A stretch of DNA of 46,543 bases from the NCBI GenBank assembly GCA_031267615.1, contig JAIRYM010000047.1:1-46543 (forward strand). The letters run 5' to 3'. The DNA comes from Dysgonamonadaceae bacterium. Its GTDB lineage: Bacteria; Bacteroidota; Bacteroidia; Bacteroidales; Azobacteroidaceae. Numbering within the stretch: position 1 is the stretch's first letter; each line of letters opens with the position of its first letter. Shown piece by piece: positions 26,701-33,610 of the stretch. Made by a program: the position numbers and the translations under genes. Under the pieces are notes generated by a model, which searched no databases, had not been told where the DNA came from, and saw only the letters and a program-made list of their open reading frames with translations.

Positions 26701-26990
26701 CAGTCGGAACTCGCTCGTGGGGCGGTGTAGTCGGCATTCGCGGCACGCTTCCGCTTATCGACGGCACAACACTCAACCGACCCGAATTCGCTCCCTACGA
26801 CACTAAAGGCAAACAGTGGATAATCGAAGGACACGGCGTAGATCCCGACGTAATTGTCGATAATGACCCAGCACGCGAATATGCTGGACATGATGAGCAA
26901 CTCGACAAGGCTATCAAATTAATTATAGAAGAATTAAAAACAAACAGCGGAGAATATCCAAATATACCAGATTATCCAAAGAAGATATAA
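23760..26990 (+). CDS. Tricorn-like protease (S41 family) with beta-propeller and PDZ domain
   Basis: This is a 1,076-residue exported peptidase with a signal peptide (LLILFLSMEVSIAAFAQ). Residues 25-560 hold two sets of WD/TolB-like propeller blades (FSPDGSRIAFTG, WSPDGQLIAYISD, WSPDSRKILWTD, WSPDSRWIAYTV). A helical core domain follows (WRQMRDFFYDPGMHGVEW), then a PDZ domain (ASVGDFIVAINGKSTKEM) and the S41 catalytic domain. The tricorn pair Ser-Asp is seen as Ser964-Asp965 in YSASDGDLFPYQF, and His741 in NVGHAYIGGG. Gly740 stands where archaeal tricorn has Ser. The length matches the archaeal enzyme. Expected role: degradation of peptides in the periplasm. Confidence 0.93.
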   Translation: MNKLLILFLSMEVSIAAFAQQEARLLRFPTTYGEKVVFTYAGDLYSVKTCGGTARKITSSDGFEMFARFSPDGSRIAFTGQYDGNTEIYCIPSEGGEPKRLTYTATLDRDDISDRMGPNNITLAWRDNENIVFRSRMNSFNDFKGKLYLATLKGGLPEELPLPTGGFCSYSPDKQQLAYNRVFREFRTWKYYRGGMADDIWIYDFKTKQTVNITNNPAQDICPMWTGRDIYFISDRDRTMNLFCYNIDTKQIKKVTNFDNYDVKFPSLGNNAIVFENGGYIYRFDLSMQKAEKITIYIKEDLTSGRSRLLDVSKRIGSADVSPDGKRIVLNARGDIFTVPTKQGIIRNLTETSDAHERNPQWSPDGQLIAYISDTTGEDEIYVCSNDGLEKSVQITFGGDNYKYGFEWSPDSRKILWTDRAQRLRYVDVASKKITDVEKSDVGEIRSFNWSPDSRWIAYTVPRFNTTSVVKIYSTENGENKIVTDEWFDASNGVFSRDGKYLFFSSERTFSPTYGATEWNHVYNNMSKLYFVTLKKTTPSPFALQNDEVFVKVEILQNNKKNNFPNSTKADSTKVLIDFDGIASRSLEIPTPTGWYGSVFSLDDAVYYSRSGNFYKFDLKKSKETELGNFYVAATTPDYKKLLVRKSDRYSVIDLPIGKANPEETIDLSAVKTFVDLHAEWNQIFNECWRQMRDFFYDPGMHGVEWKKIREKYQPLVQYVNDRNDLNYIIGEMIGELNVGHAYIGGGERTMSNRIQTGLLGAHISRDASGYYRIDKILSGRNWSEHLRSPLTEAGVDASVGDFIVAINGKSTKEMNNIYAALYDKAERQIELSLNSKPSEQGARKALVKPLADESALYYFDWVQSNIDKVDKATDGKVGYMHIPDMSAEGLNEFVKYYYPQLHKKALIIDDRGNGGGNVSPMIIERLRREMSMLTVPRNGVGEPKPGGMFLGPKILLMDCYSASDGDLFPYQFKFYKLGKTVGTRSWGGVVGIRGTLPLIDGTTLNRPEFAPYDTKGKQWIIEGHGVDPDVIVDNDPAREYAGHDEQLDKAIKLIIEELKTNSGEYPNIPDYPKKI

Positions 26991-26992
26991 AA

Positions 26993-28969
26993 ATGGTAAA
27001 TGCACAGAGCAAAATCGAAAATATGGCGCTCGTCACTTCCGATGCAGATTTAAAAACGCTTGAAGCGTTTGACAATGGCAACTATAAATATCGGGTCGAA
27101 GATTATTTCGAACGTCCGAAAGCCTCGTATTTCCAAATTTCGCCAGACGGAAAATATATGTCGTATATGGAAAAGGAAGACGAAACAACTAAACGCCACA
27201 TCTATGTAAAAAACATTGCTACAGGCAAAGTTAAACGCATTATCGAAGAAAAAGACGAACTGATTCGCAGCTACTTTTGGAAAAATGCCGAACGGCTGCT
27301 ATATATGATGGATAAAGGCGGAAATGAGAATTATCATATTTATGCCGTCAATATCGACGGAACGAATAATGTTGATTTAACGCCTTTCGACAATGTCAAA
27401 GCCAGCGTTTCGACCATACTCAAAGACCAAAAGGATTTTATTATTGTCGAAATGAACAAAAACAACAGTCAGGTTTTTGAGCCATTCAAATTGAATATTG
27501 TAACAGGCGAATTGACACAGCTTTACGAAAACACTGATTTTGAAAATCCAATTTCTGGTTATGATTTCGACAAAGACGGCAATTTGCGTGCGTATTCAAA
27601 AATGGTGAACGGCACAGAAACGGAACTTTGGTATAAAAACCTTAAAACCAATGAATTTCAACTTATTTATCATGGAACTTGGTATGAAAGTTTTGGCATT
27701 ACAGGTTTCGATTATTCGGGGAAAAATCCTGATTATGCGTATATTGTAACTAACGTTGACAGTGATAAATCTCGTATTGTGCTTTACGATTTGCAAAATA
27801 AAAAAATCATACAAGAAATTTTCTCTAATCTTGATTACGACGTTTCTTGCATCAGCCGTTCGCGCAAACGTAATTATGAAATCGACTGTTTCGGTTATGA
27901 AGGAGAAAGACAAGTAATCGTGCCGCAAAGCAATTTTTATAAGGATTTTATGAAACATGCAGCAAAGCTGTTTGGCGACCGTCAAATCATAATTGCTGAT
28001 AACGACGATGACGAAAATACATTTCTAGTTGCCGTTACCAGCGACAAACTTTACGGAACTTATTATACTTTCGATAATAAAACAAAAAAATTTACGCTGC
28101 TTTACAATCTGATGCCTCAACTCAAAGAAGAGGATATGGCGGAAATACACCCTATAATGTTCAAAAGTCGCGACGGACTAACTATTCATGGCTATATCAC
28201 TTTACCAAAAGAGGCTTTGGAAAACAAAAAAGTTCCGCTTATCGTCAATCCTCACGGCGGACCGCAAGGCGTGCGCGATTCGTGGGGTTTTAATCCTGAA
28301 TGTCAGTTGTTTGCAAGTCGTGGATATGCCACTTTACAGGTAAATTTCAGAATTTCAGGCGGCTACGGAACTCAATTTCTCAAAGGCGGATTCAAGCAAG
28401 TAGGCAGAAAATGTATGGACGACGTGGAAGATGGCGTAAAATACGTTCTCGAAAATTTCAATATCAACAAAAATAAAATTGCCATTTACGGCGGATCACA
28501 CGGCGGTTACGCGACTCTTATGGGTATGATTAAAACGCCTGAACTTTACGCTTGCGGCGTAGATTATGTCGGCGTTTCAAATATTTTTACATTTATGAAA
28601 TCTATTCCTGATTATTGGAAACCGTATCTTGCTATGCTGAAAGAAATTTGGTATGATACCGATATAAAGGAAGAAAAAGAAATTGCACGGCAGGTTTCAC
28701 CTGTGTATCAGATAAATAAGATACAAAAACCACTCTTTGTAATTCAGGGTGCAAATGACCCACGAGTAAATATCAATGAGAGTGACCAGATAGTAGAAAG
28801 CCTTCGCTCACGCGGTTTTGATGTGCCTTATATGGTGAGATATAACGAAGGACATGGCTATGCTCGCGAAGAAAACAGAATGAATTTATACAAAAGTATG
28901 CTCGGCTTTTTTGCCAGAAATTTTGGAAAAAATAACGAAAAGCAACCATATATCAAAAAAAACATATAA
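26993..28969 (+). CDS. S9 prolyl-oligopeptidase family peptidase
   Basis: This 658-residue serine peptidase has an N-terminal beta-propeller (ISPDGKYMSYME, IYVKNIATGKVKRI) and a C-terminal alpha/beta hydrolase. The triad is visible: Ser502 in YGGSHGGYATLMG, Asp589 in GANDPRVN, and His621 in NEGHGYARE. VNPHGGPQGVRDSWGFNPE is the oxyanion-hole segment. The arrangement matches acylaminoacyl/dipeptidyl-type S9C enzymes. No signal peptide is evident, so it is probably cytoplasmic. It starts two bases after the tricorn stop, which suggests that both act on the same peptide stream: the tricorn-like enzyme makes peptides and S9 trims them. Confidence 0.92.
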   Translation: MVNAQSKIENMALVTSDADLKTLEAFDNGNYKYRVEDYFERPKASYFQISPDGKYMSYMEKEDETTKRHIYVKNIATGKVKRIIEEKDELIRSYFWKNAERLLYMMDKGGNENYHIYAVNIDGTNNVDLTPFDNVKASVSTILKDQKDFIIVEMNKNNSQVFEPFKLNIVTGELTQLYENTDFENPISGYDFDKDGNLRAYSKMVNGTETELWYKNLKTNEFQLIYHGTWYESFGITGFDYSGKNPDYAYIVTNVDSDKSRIVLYDLQNKKIIQEIFSNLDYDVSCISRSRKRNYEIDCFGYEGERQVIVPQSNFYKDFMKHAAKLFGDRQIIIADNDDDENTFLVAVTSDKLYGTYYTFDNKTKKFTLLYNLMPQLKEEDMAEIHPIMFKSRDGLTIHGYITLPKEALENKKVPLIVNPHGGPQGVRDSWGFNPECQLFASRGYATLQVNFRISGGYGTQFLKGGFKQVGRKCMDDVEDGVKYVLENFNINKNKIAIYGGSHGGYATLMGMIKTPELYACGVDYVGVSNIFTFMKSIPDYWKPYLAMLKEIWYDTDIKEEKEIARQVSPVYQINKIQKPLFVIQGANDPRVNINESDQIVESLRSRGFDVPYMVRYNEGHGYAREENRMNLYKSMLGFFARNFGKNNEKQPYIKKNI

Positions 28970-28974
28970 ATTTG
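28967..28974 (+). promoter_or_regulatory. Possible -7 element of korB
   Basis: TAAATTTG overlaps the stop of the S9 gene and lies 22 bases before the korB ATG. There is no TTG at the usual distance. It could give korB transcription independent of the peptidases. Confidence 0.35.
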
Positions 28975-28996
28975 TAGTCGCTTACAAATAAATTAG

Positions 28997-30007
28997 ATGG
29001 CATCTTCTTTTCATCCAAAAGACTATAAAAGTTCGCAACTCGTGCGCTGGTGTCCTGGTTGCGGGGGCTACGGTGTGCTTGGAAGTCTGCACAAAGCTAT
29101 GGCGGAACTTGGAGTTGCACCGCACAATATAGCAGTGATTTCCGGTATTGGCTGTTCCTCTCGCCTGCCCTACTATATGAATACTTATGGATTTCACACG
29201 ATTCACGGACGCGGAGCGGCAATCGCTACAGGTGTGAAAGTAGCAAATCCCAAACTTTCGGTATGGCTCGCAACAGGCGACGGAGACTGCCTCGCTATTG
29301 GAGGCAATCACTTTATACACGCGGTACGCCGCAATGTGAATATCAATATTTTATTGCTGAACAATAAAATTTACGGACTGACAAAAGGGCAATACTCCCC
29401 TACTTCAGAACGTGGATTTATTTCAAAGTCATCGCCTTACGGCACAGTTGAAGACCCATTCTGCCCGGCAGAACTAACTTTCGGCGCTCGCGGACGATTT
29501 TTCGCTCGAACTATTGATACGGATATTAAAAATTCGTCCGAAATTTTAGTTGAAGCTGCTCGTCATAAAGGAACCTCTGTAATTGAATTTATGCTTAACT
29601 GTTTGATTTTCAATGATGGAATAAATGATAAAATAACGTTAAAAGAAGTTCGTACCGACAAAACAATTTTTCTACGACACAGTGAAAAAATGCTGTTTGG
29701 TAAAAATAATCAAAAAGGAATCGTTCAAGATGGATTTGCACTTAAAGCCGTAACAATAGGCGAAAACGGCTATACTATAAACGACGTTTTAGTGCATGAT
29801 GCACACACGCCCGACTCAACACTTCATCTGAAACTTGCTCTGATGGATGGAACAATGCTACCTGTCGCGCTTGGTATAATTCGAGACGTAGAGGCGCTTG
29901 TATATGACGAGGAAGTGGAAGCGCAAATCAAGTATGTAAAAGATAAAAATCCTGTTCGCAATTTGCGCGAATACCTTATGCAAGGTGAAGTTTGGAAAGT
30001 ATCATAA
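28997..30007 (+). CDS. korB: 2-oxoacid:ferredoxin oxidoreductase beta subunit (2-oxoglutarate type)
   Basis: The beta subunit binds thiamine diphosphate and cleaves 2-oxoglutarate to succinyl-CoA with ferredoxin as acceptor. The protein has 336 residues. WCPGCGGYGVLGSL near the N-terminus, SGIGCSSRLPYY, HGRGAAIATGVK and ATGDGDCLAIGGNHF with LLLNNKIYGLTKGQ (ThDP/Mg motif) match KorB. A long C-terminal part (ALGIIRDVEALVYDEEVEAQ) is typical of the Bacteroidota form. The alpha subunit korA, normally just upstream, is absent and an S9 peptidase takes its place. Its stop is two bases from that of the convergent CapD-type gene. Confidence 0.93.
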   Translation: MASSFHPKDYKSSQLVRWCPGCGGYGVLGSLHKAMAELGVAPHNIAVISGIGCSSRLPYYMNTYGFHTIHGRGAAIATGVKVANPKLSVWLATGDGDCLAIGGNHFIHAVRRNVNINILLLNNKIYGLTKGQYSPTSERGFISKSSPYGTVEDPFCPAELTFGARGRFFARTIDTDIKNSSEILVEAARHKGTSVIEFMLNCLIFNDGINDKITLKEVRTDKTIFLRHSEKMLFGKNNQKGIVQDGFALKAVTIGENGYTINDVLVHDAHTPDSTLHLKLALMDGTMLPVALGIIRDVEALVYDEEVEAQIKYVKDKNPVRNLREYLMQGEVWKVS

Positions 30008-30009
30008 AA

Positions 30010-31542
30010 TCAGTCCAACCTACTGTACTCCGAATTACAGGATTTAAATTCGGGAATAATCTTTTTCATAGTCTTCACTACAGCTGTATCTTCACCGTTT
30101 TCTGCCTCGATTAAAAGTGTTTCAAGGGCAGTACGCACCTTTTCTGGTTCATGGTAGCCGACTTCACCGATTTTGATTCTACTGTTTGGCGTATCTTCTG
30201 CATTTTCACGATTATAAAACAGTTCTTCGTGCAGTTTTTCTCCAGGGCGAAGTCCTGTTATCTTAATATCAATATCTTTATATGGCTCATAACCCGAAAG
30301 ATGTATCATCTTTTGTGCCAAATCAACAATATTTACAGGTTCACCCATATCAAATACAAACACTTCGCTGCCACGTCCTATCAAACCAGCTTCTAACACC
30401 AAATGACAGGCTTCTGAAATAGTCATAAAATAGCGGATTACGTTAGTATGTGTAACCGTTACAGGTCCGCCTCGACGTATCTGTTCTTCAAAACGCGGAA
30501 TGACAGAGCCATTCGAGCCAATAACATTACCAAATCTTGTAGTAAGAAACCGTGTACGTCCTGTAAGTGATTGAACATAAATTTCAGATATGCGTTTAGT
30601 CGCTCCCATAACATTACCAGGACGAACTGCTTTGTCTGTCGAAATCATAACAAAACATTCCGCACTATATTCTGTAGCCAAATCGGCGACGCATTTTGTT
30701 CCGAAAATATTTGTCAATACCGCTTCGCACGGATTTTGTTCCATCAACGGTACGTGCTTGTAAGCAGCAGCGTGATAGATATGTTCGGGGCGATACTGCT
30801 CAAAAATCCGACGCATTCGCTCTTTGTTTCTTACATCTGCAACTAATATTTTGTGCTGCACGTCAGGATAATTGTCTTTCATTTCGAGTTTCAACTGATG
30901 CAGCGGACTCTCGGCTATATCGCATAATAGCAGCGTTTTTATCTCGAATGCGCTTAACTGTCGTACAATTTCGCTGCCAATCGACCCTGCAGCACCCGTA
31001 ATCAACACGGTTTTGCCTTTTAACATAACTCCGATTTTATCTGTGTCTATAGCGGTAGTCGCCCGACCGAGCAAATCTTCGATGCGAATGTTGTTCAACT
31101 CACGCACACCACTTTTCCCTATATCTTCTGGCAATGGCAAAGTAAGCAGTTTAAGATTTTTTTCGATACATTTATCGGCAAGTATATGTTTTTCTGCGAC
31201 ATCAAGAGAGTTATATTCAATCAGTATCGCACCGATTCTGCCCGACAGAGAAATATTATCTAAAACATTTTTCTTGCTGTAAACAGGCAACCCAAGTATC
31301 GTTTTGCCAGAAGCACTGTCTGAATCCGATATGAATCCAGCCACGCGATACGGCAGTATTTCATTTGATTCTATCAATTGTGCAATTTTCACCTGCGCTG
31401 CACTGTCGCCGAATATCAAAATATCAATTTTACTGCCTGCTTTTCCGTCTGAAGACGATGTAATATAGTCATAACCTGTTTTCGTAGCCATCCTCCACAT
31501 AAACATCAGCAGGCGTCGGTATGTGTGTTTAAATATATTCAT
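30010..31542 (-). CDS. CapD/FlaA1-type nucleotide-sugar 4,6-dehydratase lacking membrane helices
   Basis: This 510-residue extended SDR enzyme is expected to act on UDP-GlcNAc or a similar sugar nucleotide. Residues 38-165 are the CoA-binding-like Rossmann domain (KIDILIFGDSAAQ). The catalytic SDR domain starts with Gly183-x2-Gly-x2-Gly189 (TGAAGSIGSEI). HAAAYKHVPLME, Ser301-Thr-Asp-Lys304 and the Met312/Lys316 pair in NVMGATKR are as in WbpM/CapD proteins, which have Met in place of the usual Tyr. Those proteins usually carry four N-terminal transmembrane helices. Here the frame begins after them, and only 18 bases separate it from the upstream gene. It is probably soluble. It forms an operon with the DegT aminotransferase, pointing to an amino-sugar pathway. 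Confidence 0.88.
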   Translation of the reverse strand: MNIFKHTYRRLLMFMWRMATKTGYDYITSSSDGKAGSKIDILIFGDSAAQVKIAQLIESNEILPYRVAGFISDSDSASGKTILGLPVYSKKNVLDNISLSGRIGAILIEYNSLDVAEKHILADKCIEKNLKLLTLPLPEDIGKSGVRELNNIRIEDLLGRATTAIDTDKIGVMLKGKTVLITGAAGSIGSEIVRQLSAFEIKTLLLCDIAESPLHQLKLEMKDNYPDVQHKILVADVRNKERMRRIFEQYRPEHIYHAAAYKHVPLMEQNPCEAVLTNIFGTKCVADLATEYSAECFVMISTDKAVRPGNVMGATKRISEIYVQSLTGRTRFLTTRFGNVIGSNGSVIPRFEEQIRRGGPVTVTHTNVIRYFMTISEACHLVLEAGLIGRGSEVFVFDMGEPVNIVDLAQKMIHLSGYEPYKDIDIKITGLRPGEKLHEELFYNRENAEDTPNSRIKIGEVGYHEPEKVRTALETLLIEAENGEDTAVVKTMKKIIPEFKSCNSEYSRLD

Positions 31543-31560
31543 AAAATAATTTTATAAATT

Positions 31561-32712
31561 TCATACTAAATCTGTAAAATTCTTTCTTATTTCAGCCACA
31601 ACTTTTTCTAATTCATCTTCTGTCAGTATTGAGCCTGAAGGCAGGCAAAGTCCCTGTTCAAAAAGCGCTTCGCTCGTACCGTCGCCATAAAACGAACAAT
31701 CAGAAAAAACAGGTTGAAGATGCAATGGTTTCCACAACGGACGCGATTCGATGTTTTCTGCTTCAAGCGCCAGCCTAACAGTTTCGCGAGTAATTCCACT
31801 TGTTTGTACTGGGTTTATAGTTATAGTCGTCAGCCAATAATTTGAAAAATAATCATCGTTCGGCTCTGTCTGAAATGAAATGCCTTTTATATCGGATAAA
31901 TGCTTCCTGTAAAATTGATTGTTGCGACGCCTCTGCCCTACCCTATCCCTCAATACAAGCATCTGCCCACGACCAATTCCTGCGCAAACATTACTCAATC
32001 GGTAGTTATAACCAACTTGCGAATGTTGATAGTGAGGTGCAGTATCGCGAGCCTGAGTGGCAAGAAAAATTGCTTTTTTAACGTATTCTTCATTTTTTGA
32101 AACCAAAGCCCCGCCACCCGAAGTTGTAATAATTTTATTACCGTTGAACGAAAGTGCTGCAATGTTGCCAAACGTTCCGCAGGCACGGTTTTTGTATCGT
32201 GAGCCAAGCGCTTCGGCAGCATCTTCCAAAACAGGAATTTCGTATTTTTGGGCAACAGTGAGGATTTCATCTATCTTTGCAGGCATTCCGTAGAGATGCA
32301 CAAGAATTATTGCTTTTGGACATTTTCCTGTCTTAGTTATTCTGTCTTTAATAGCGTGTTCCAAATGTTCAGGCGACATATTCCAAGTATTGCGCTCACT
32401 GTCAACAAATACAGGGACAGCGCCAAGATATTTTATCGGATTTGCGGACGCCGAAAACGTAAAACTCTGGCAAATCACTTCATCGCCAATTTTCACGCCA
32501 AGCAAAATCAGTCCGAGATGCAGAGTGGCAGTACCTGTATTCAACGCCGCAACGTAAACGTCCTCGCCAAGAAACGTTTTTAAATCGCGTTCAAATCCAT
32601 CAACATTAGGTCCGAGCGGAGTAACCCAGTTCGTTTCAAACGCTTCTCGTACAAAGTCATACTCGCGACTACCTATGTGAGAAAGGGAAAGATGGATTCT
32701 CTGTGTGTTCAT
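31561..32712 (-). CDS. DegT/DnrJ/EryC1-family sugar aminotransferase
   Basis: This 383-residue PLP enzyme transaminates 4-keto sugars. NTGTATLHLGL (phosphate binding), VLEDAAEALGS with Asp164 (pyridine N contact) and SFNGNKIITTSGGGALV with Lys193 (Schiff base) are present. The N-terminus HLSLSHIGSREYDFVREAF and the ESRPLWKPLHLQPVF block resemble PglE-like enzymes that make UDP-4-amino-trideoxy sugars. With the CapD-type dehydratase next, a two-step route from UDP-GlcNAc to a 4-amino sugar (bacillosamine-like) is likely. An acetyltransferase is not in the window. It is the first gene of the operon, 11 bases past a -7 box. Confidence 0.92.
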   Translation of the reverse strand: MNTQRIHLSLSHIGSREYDFVREAFETNWVTPLGPNVDGFERDLKTFLGEDVYVAALNTGTATLHLGLILLGVKIGDEVICQSFTFSASANPIKYLGAVPVFVDSERNTWNMSPEHLEHAIKDRITKTGKCPKAIILVHLYGMPAKIDEILTVAQKYEIPVLEDAAEALGSRYKNRACGTFGNIAALSFNGNKIITTSGGGALVSKNEEYVKKAIFLATQARDTAPHYQHSQVGYNYRLSNVCAGIGRGQMLVLRDRVGQRRRNNQFYRKHLSDIKGISFQTEPNDDYFSNYWLTTITINPVQTSGITRETVRLALEAENIESRPLWKPLHLQPVFSDCSFYGDGTSEALFEQGLCLPSGSILTEDELEKVVAEIRKNFTDLV

Positions 32713-32722
32713 AATTTTGCTG

Positions 32723-32730
32723 CAAAAGTA
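32723..32730 (-). promoter_or_regulatory. -7 element of the amino-sugar operon
   Basis: Minus-strand TACTTTTG (32730-32723). The likely start site leaves a leader of only about 7 bases before the ATG at 32712. A clear -33 TTG is missing, and the site abuts the stop of the DUF4249 gene. Confidence 0.5.
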
Positions 32731-32741
32731 GCAATTATTTT

Positions 32742-33605
32742 CTAATTACGAATAATCTTACAATATTCTATTGTTCCATACCCACTCCAGCAACCTATTC
32801 CTCCGTTGATATTTGATTTAAGATTTGTATGAGCGGGAAAAATAGGATTTTGTGCGTTCAGAATTTCATTTTGCCAACTTGTCCAAAAATCATAACTGTC
32901 TTTTGTTTGTGTACGTAATTTGATAAAAACAATTTGTGTTTCCCAAAACCAAGTTTGAAACTGTATTCCGCCATCTTTAGACAGTATTGGACCTCTGTTG
33001 ATTTGCATACTAACAATTTCACCTTTTTCATACAGGCTTGCAGGAAAATTACCATACAAGCAAGGCGTAAAAATATTTTCTGTGTCGGAAACCCTTGTTG
33101 CAATCTGATAATATTGATTTGATGTATTGCAAAAACTAATATGAATATGCCCTGCTTTTTCTTTCCCATTTGACCTAACAAACCAGCAGGAATCAATAGC
33201 GACAGGTTCGGGAATAGTTGTTTCAGCCGTAAAAACACGATCATCATATTCTATTTTAAGAGAATAGGTTTTCCCCGCTTCGCCGATTATTTGCGTTCCA
33301 TAATAGATATATGGCGACATATAATTGTTGTCTGTCCCAAGCGTGAGAAGTTCGATTTGTTCGCCATCGCTTACCGACACTTTGGCTGAACGAATTACGT
33401 GTTGCATAAGGTAAGCAGTGTCTAATTGCTGTTTGAAAGAAACTGTACGCGAAAGGATTACTCTTGCCGGCGTTCCTGTTTCAATACAACCCTCTATTGC
33501 AATTTCGGGGACATAATCAGCCGCGCTTGAGAAATGATTTTCTATACAGGAAAATAAACATAATACTGTAAACAACAATAATATAAATTTTATTTCTCGT
33601 TTCAT
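32742..33605 (-). CDS. DUF4249-family lipoprotein
   Basis: This 287-residue protein has a lipobox LFSC with Cys20 after a basic start and hydrophobic core, so it should be anchored to the envelope. It continues with Asp/Glu-rich beta segments typical of DUF4249 (VPEIAIEGCIETGTPARVILSRTV, TYSLKIEYDDRVFTAETTIPEPVAIDSCWF, and a C-terminal GGIGCWSGYGTIEYCKI). Members of this family sit next to TonB-dependent receptors and probably help their uptake function, as here. I use ATG 33605 rather than the in-frame TTG at 33614, which overlaps the receptor stop. Confidence 0.87.
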   Translation of the reverse strand: MKREIKFILLLFTVLCLFSCIENHFSSAADYVPEIAIEGCIETGTPARVILSRTVSFKQQLDTAYLMQHVIRSAKVSVSDGEQIELLTLGTDNNYMSPYIYYGTQIIGEAGKTYSLKIEYDDRVFTAETTIPEPVAIDSCWFVRSNGKEKAGHIHISFCNTSNQYYQIATRVSDTENIFTPCLYGNFPASLYEKGEIVSMQINRGPILSKDGGIQFQTWFWETQIVFIKLRTQTKDSYDFWTSWQNEILNAQNPIFPAHTNLKSNINGGIGCWSGYGTIEYCKIIRN

Positions 33606-33610
33606 TAAAT

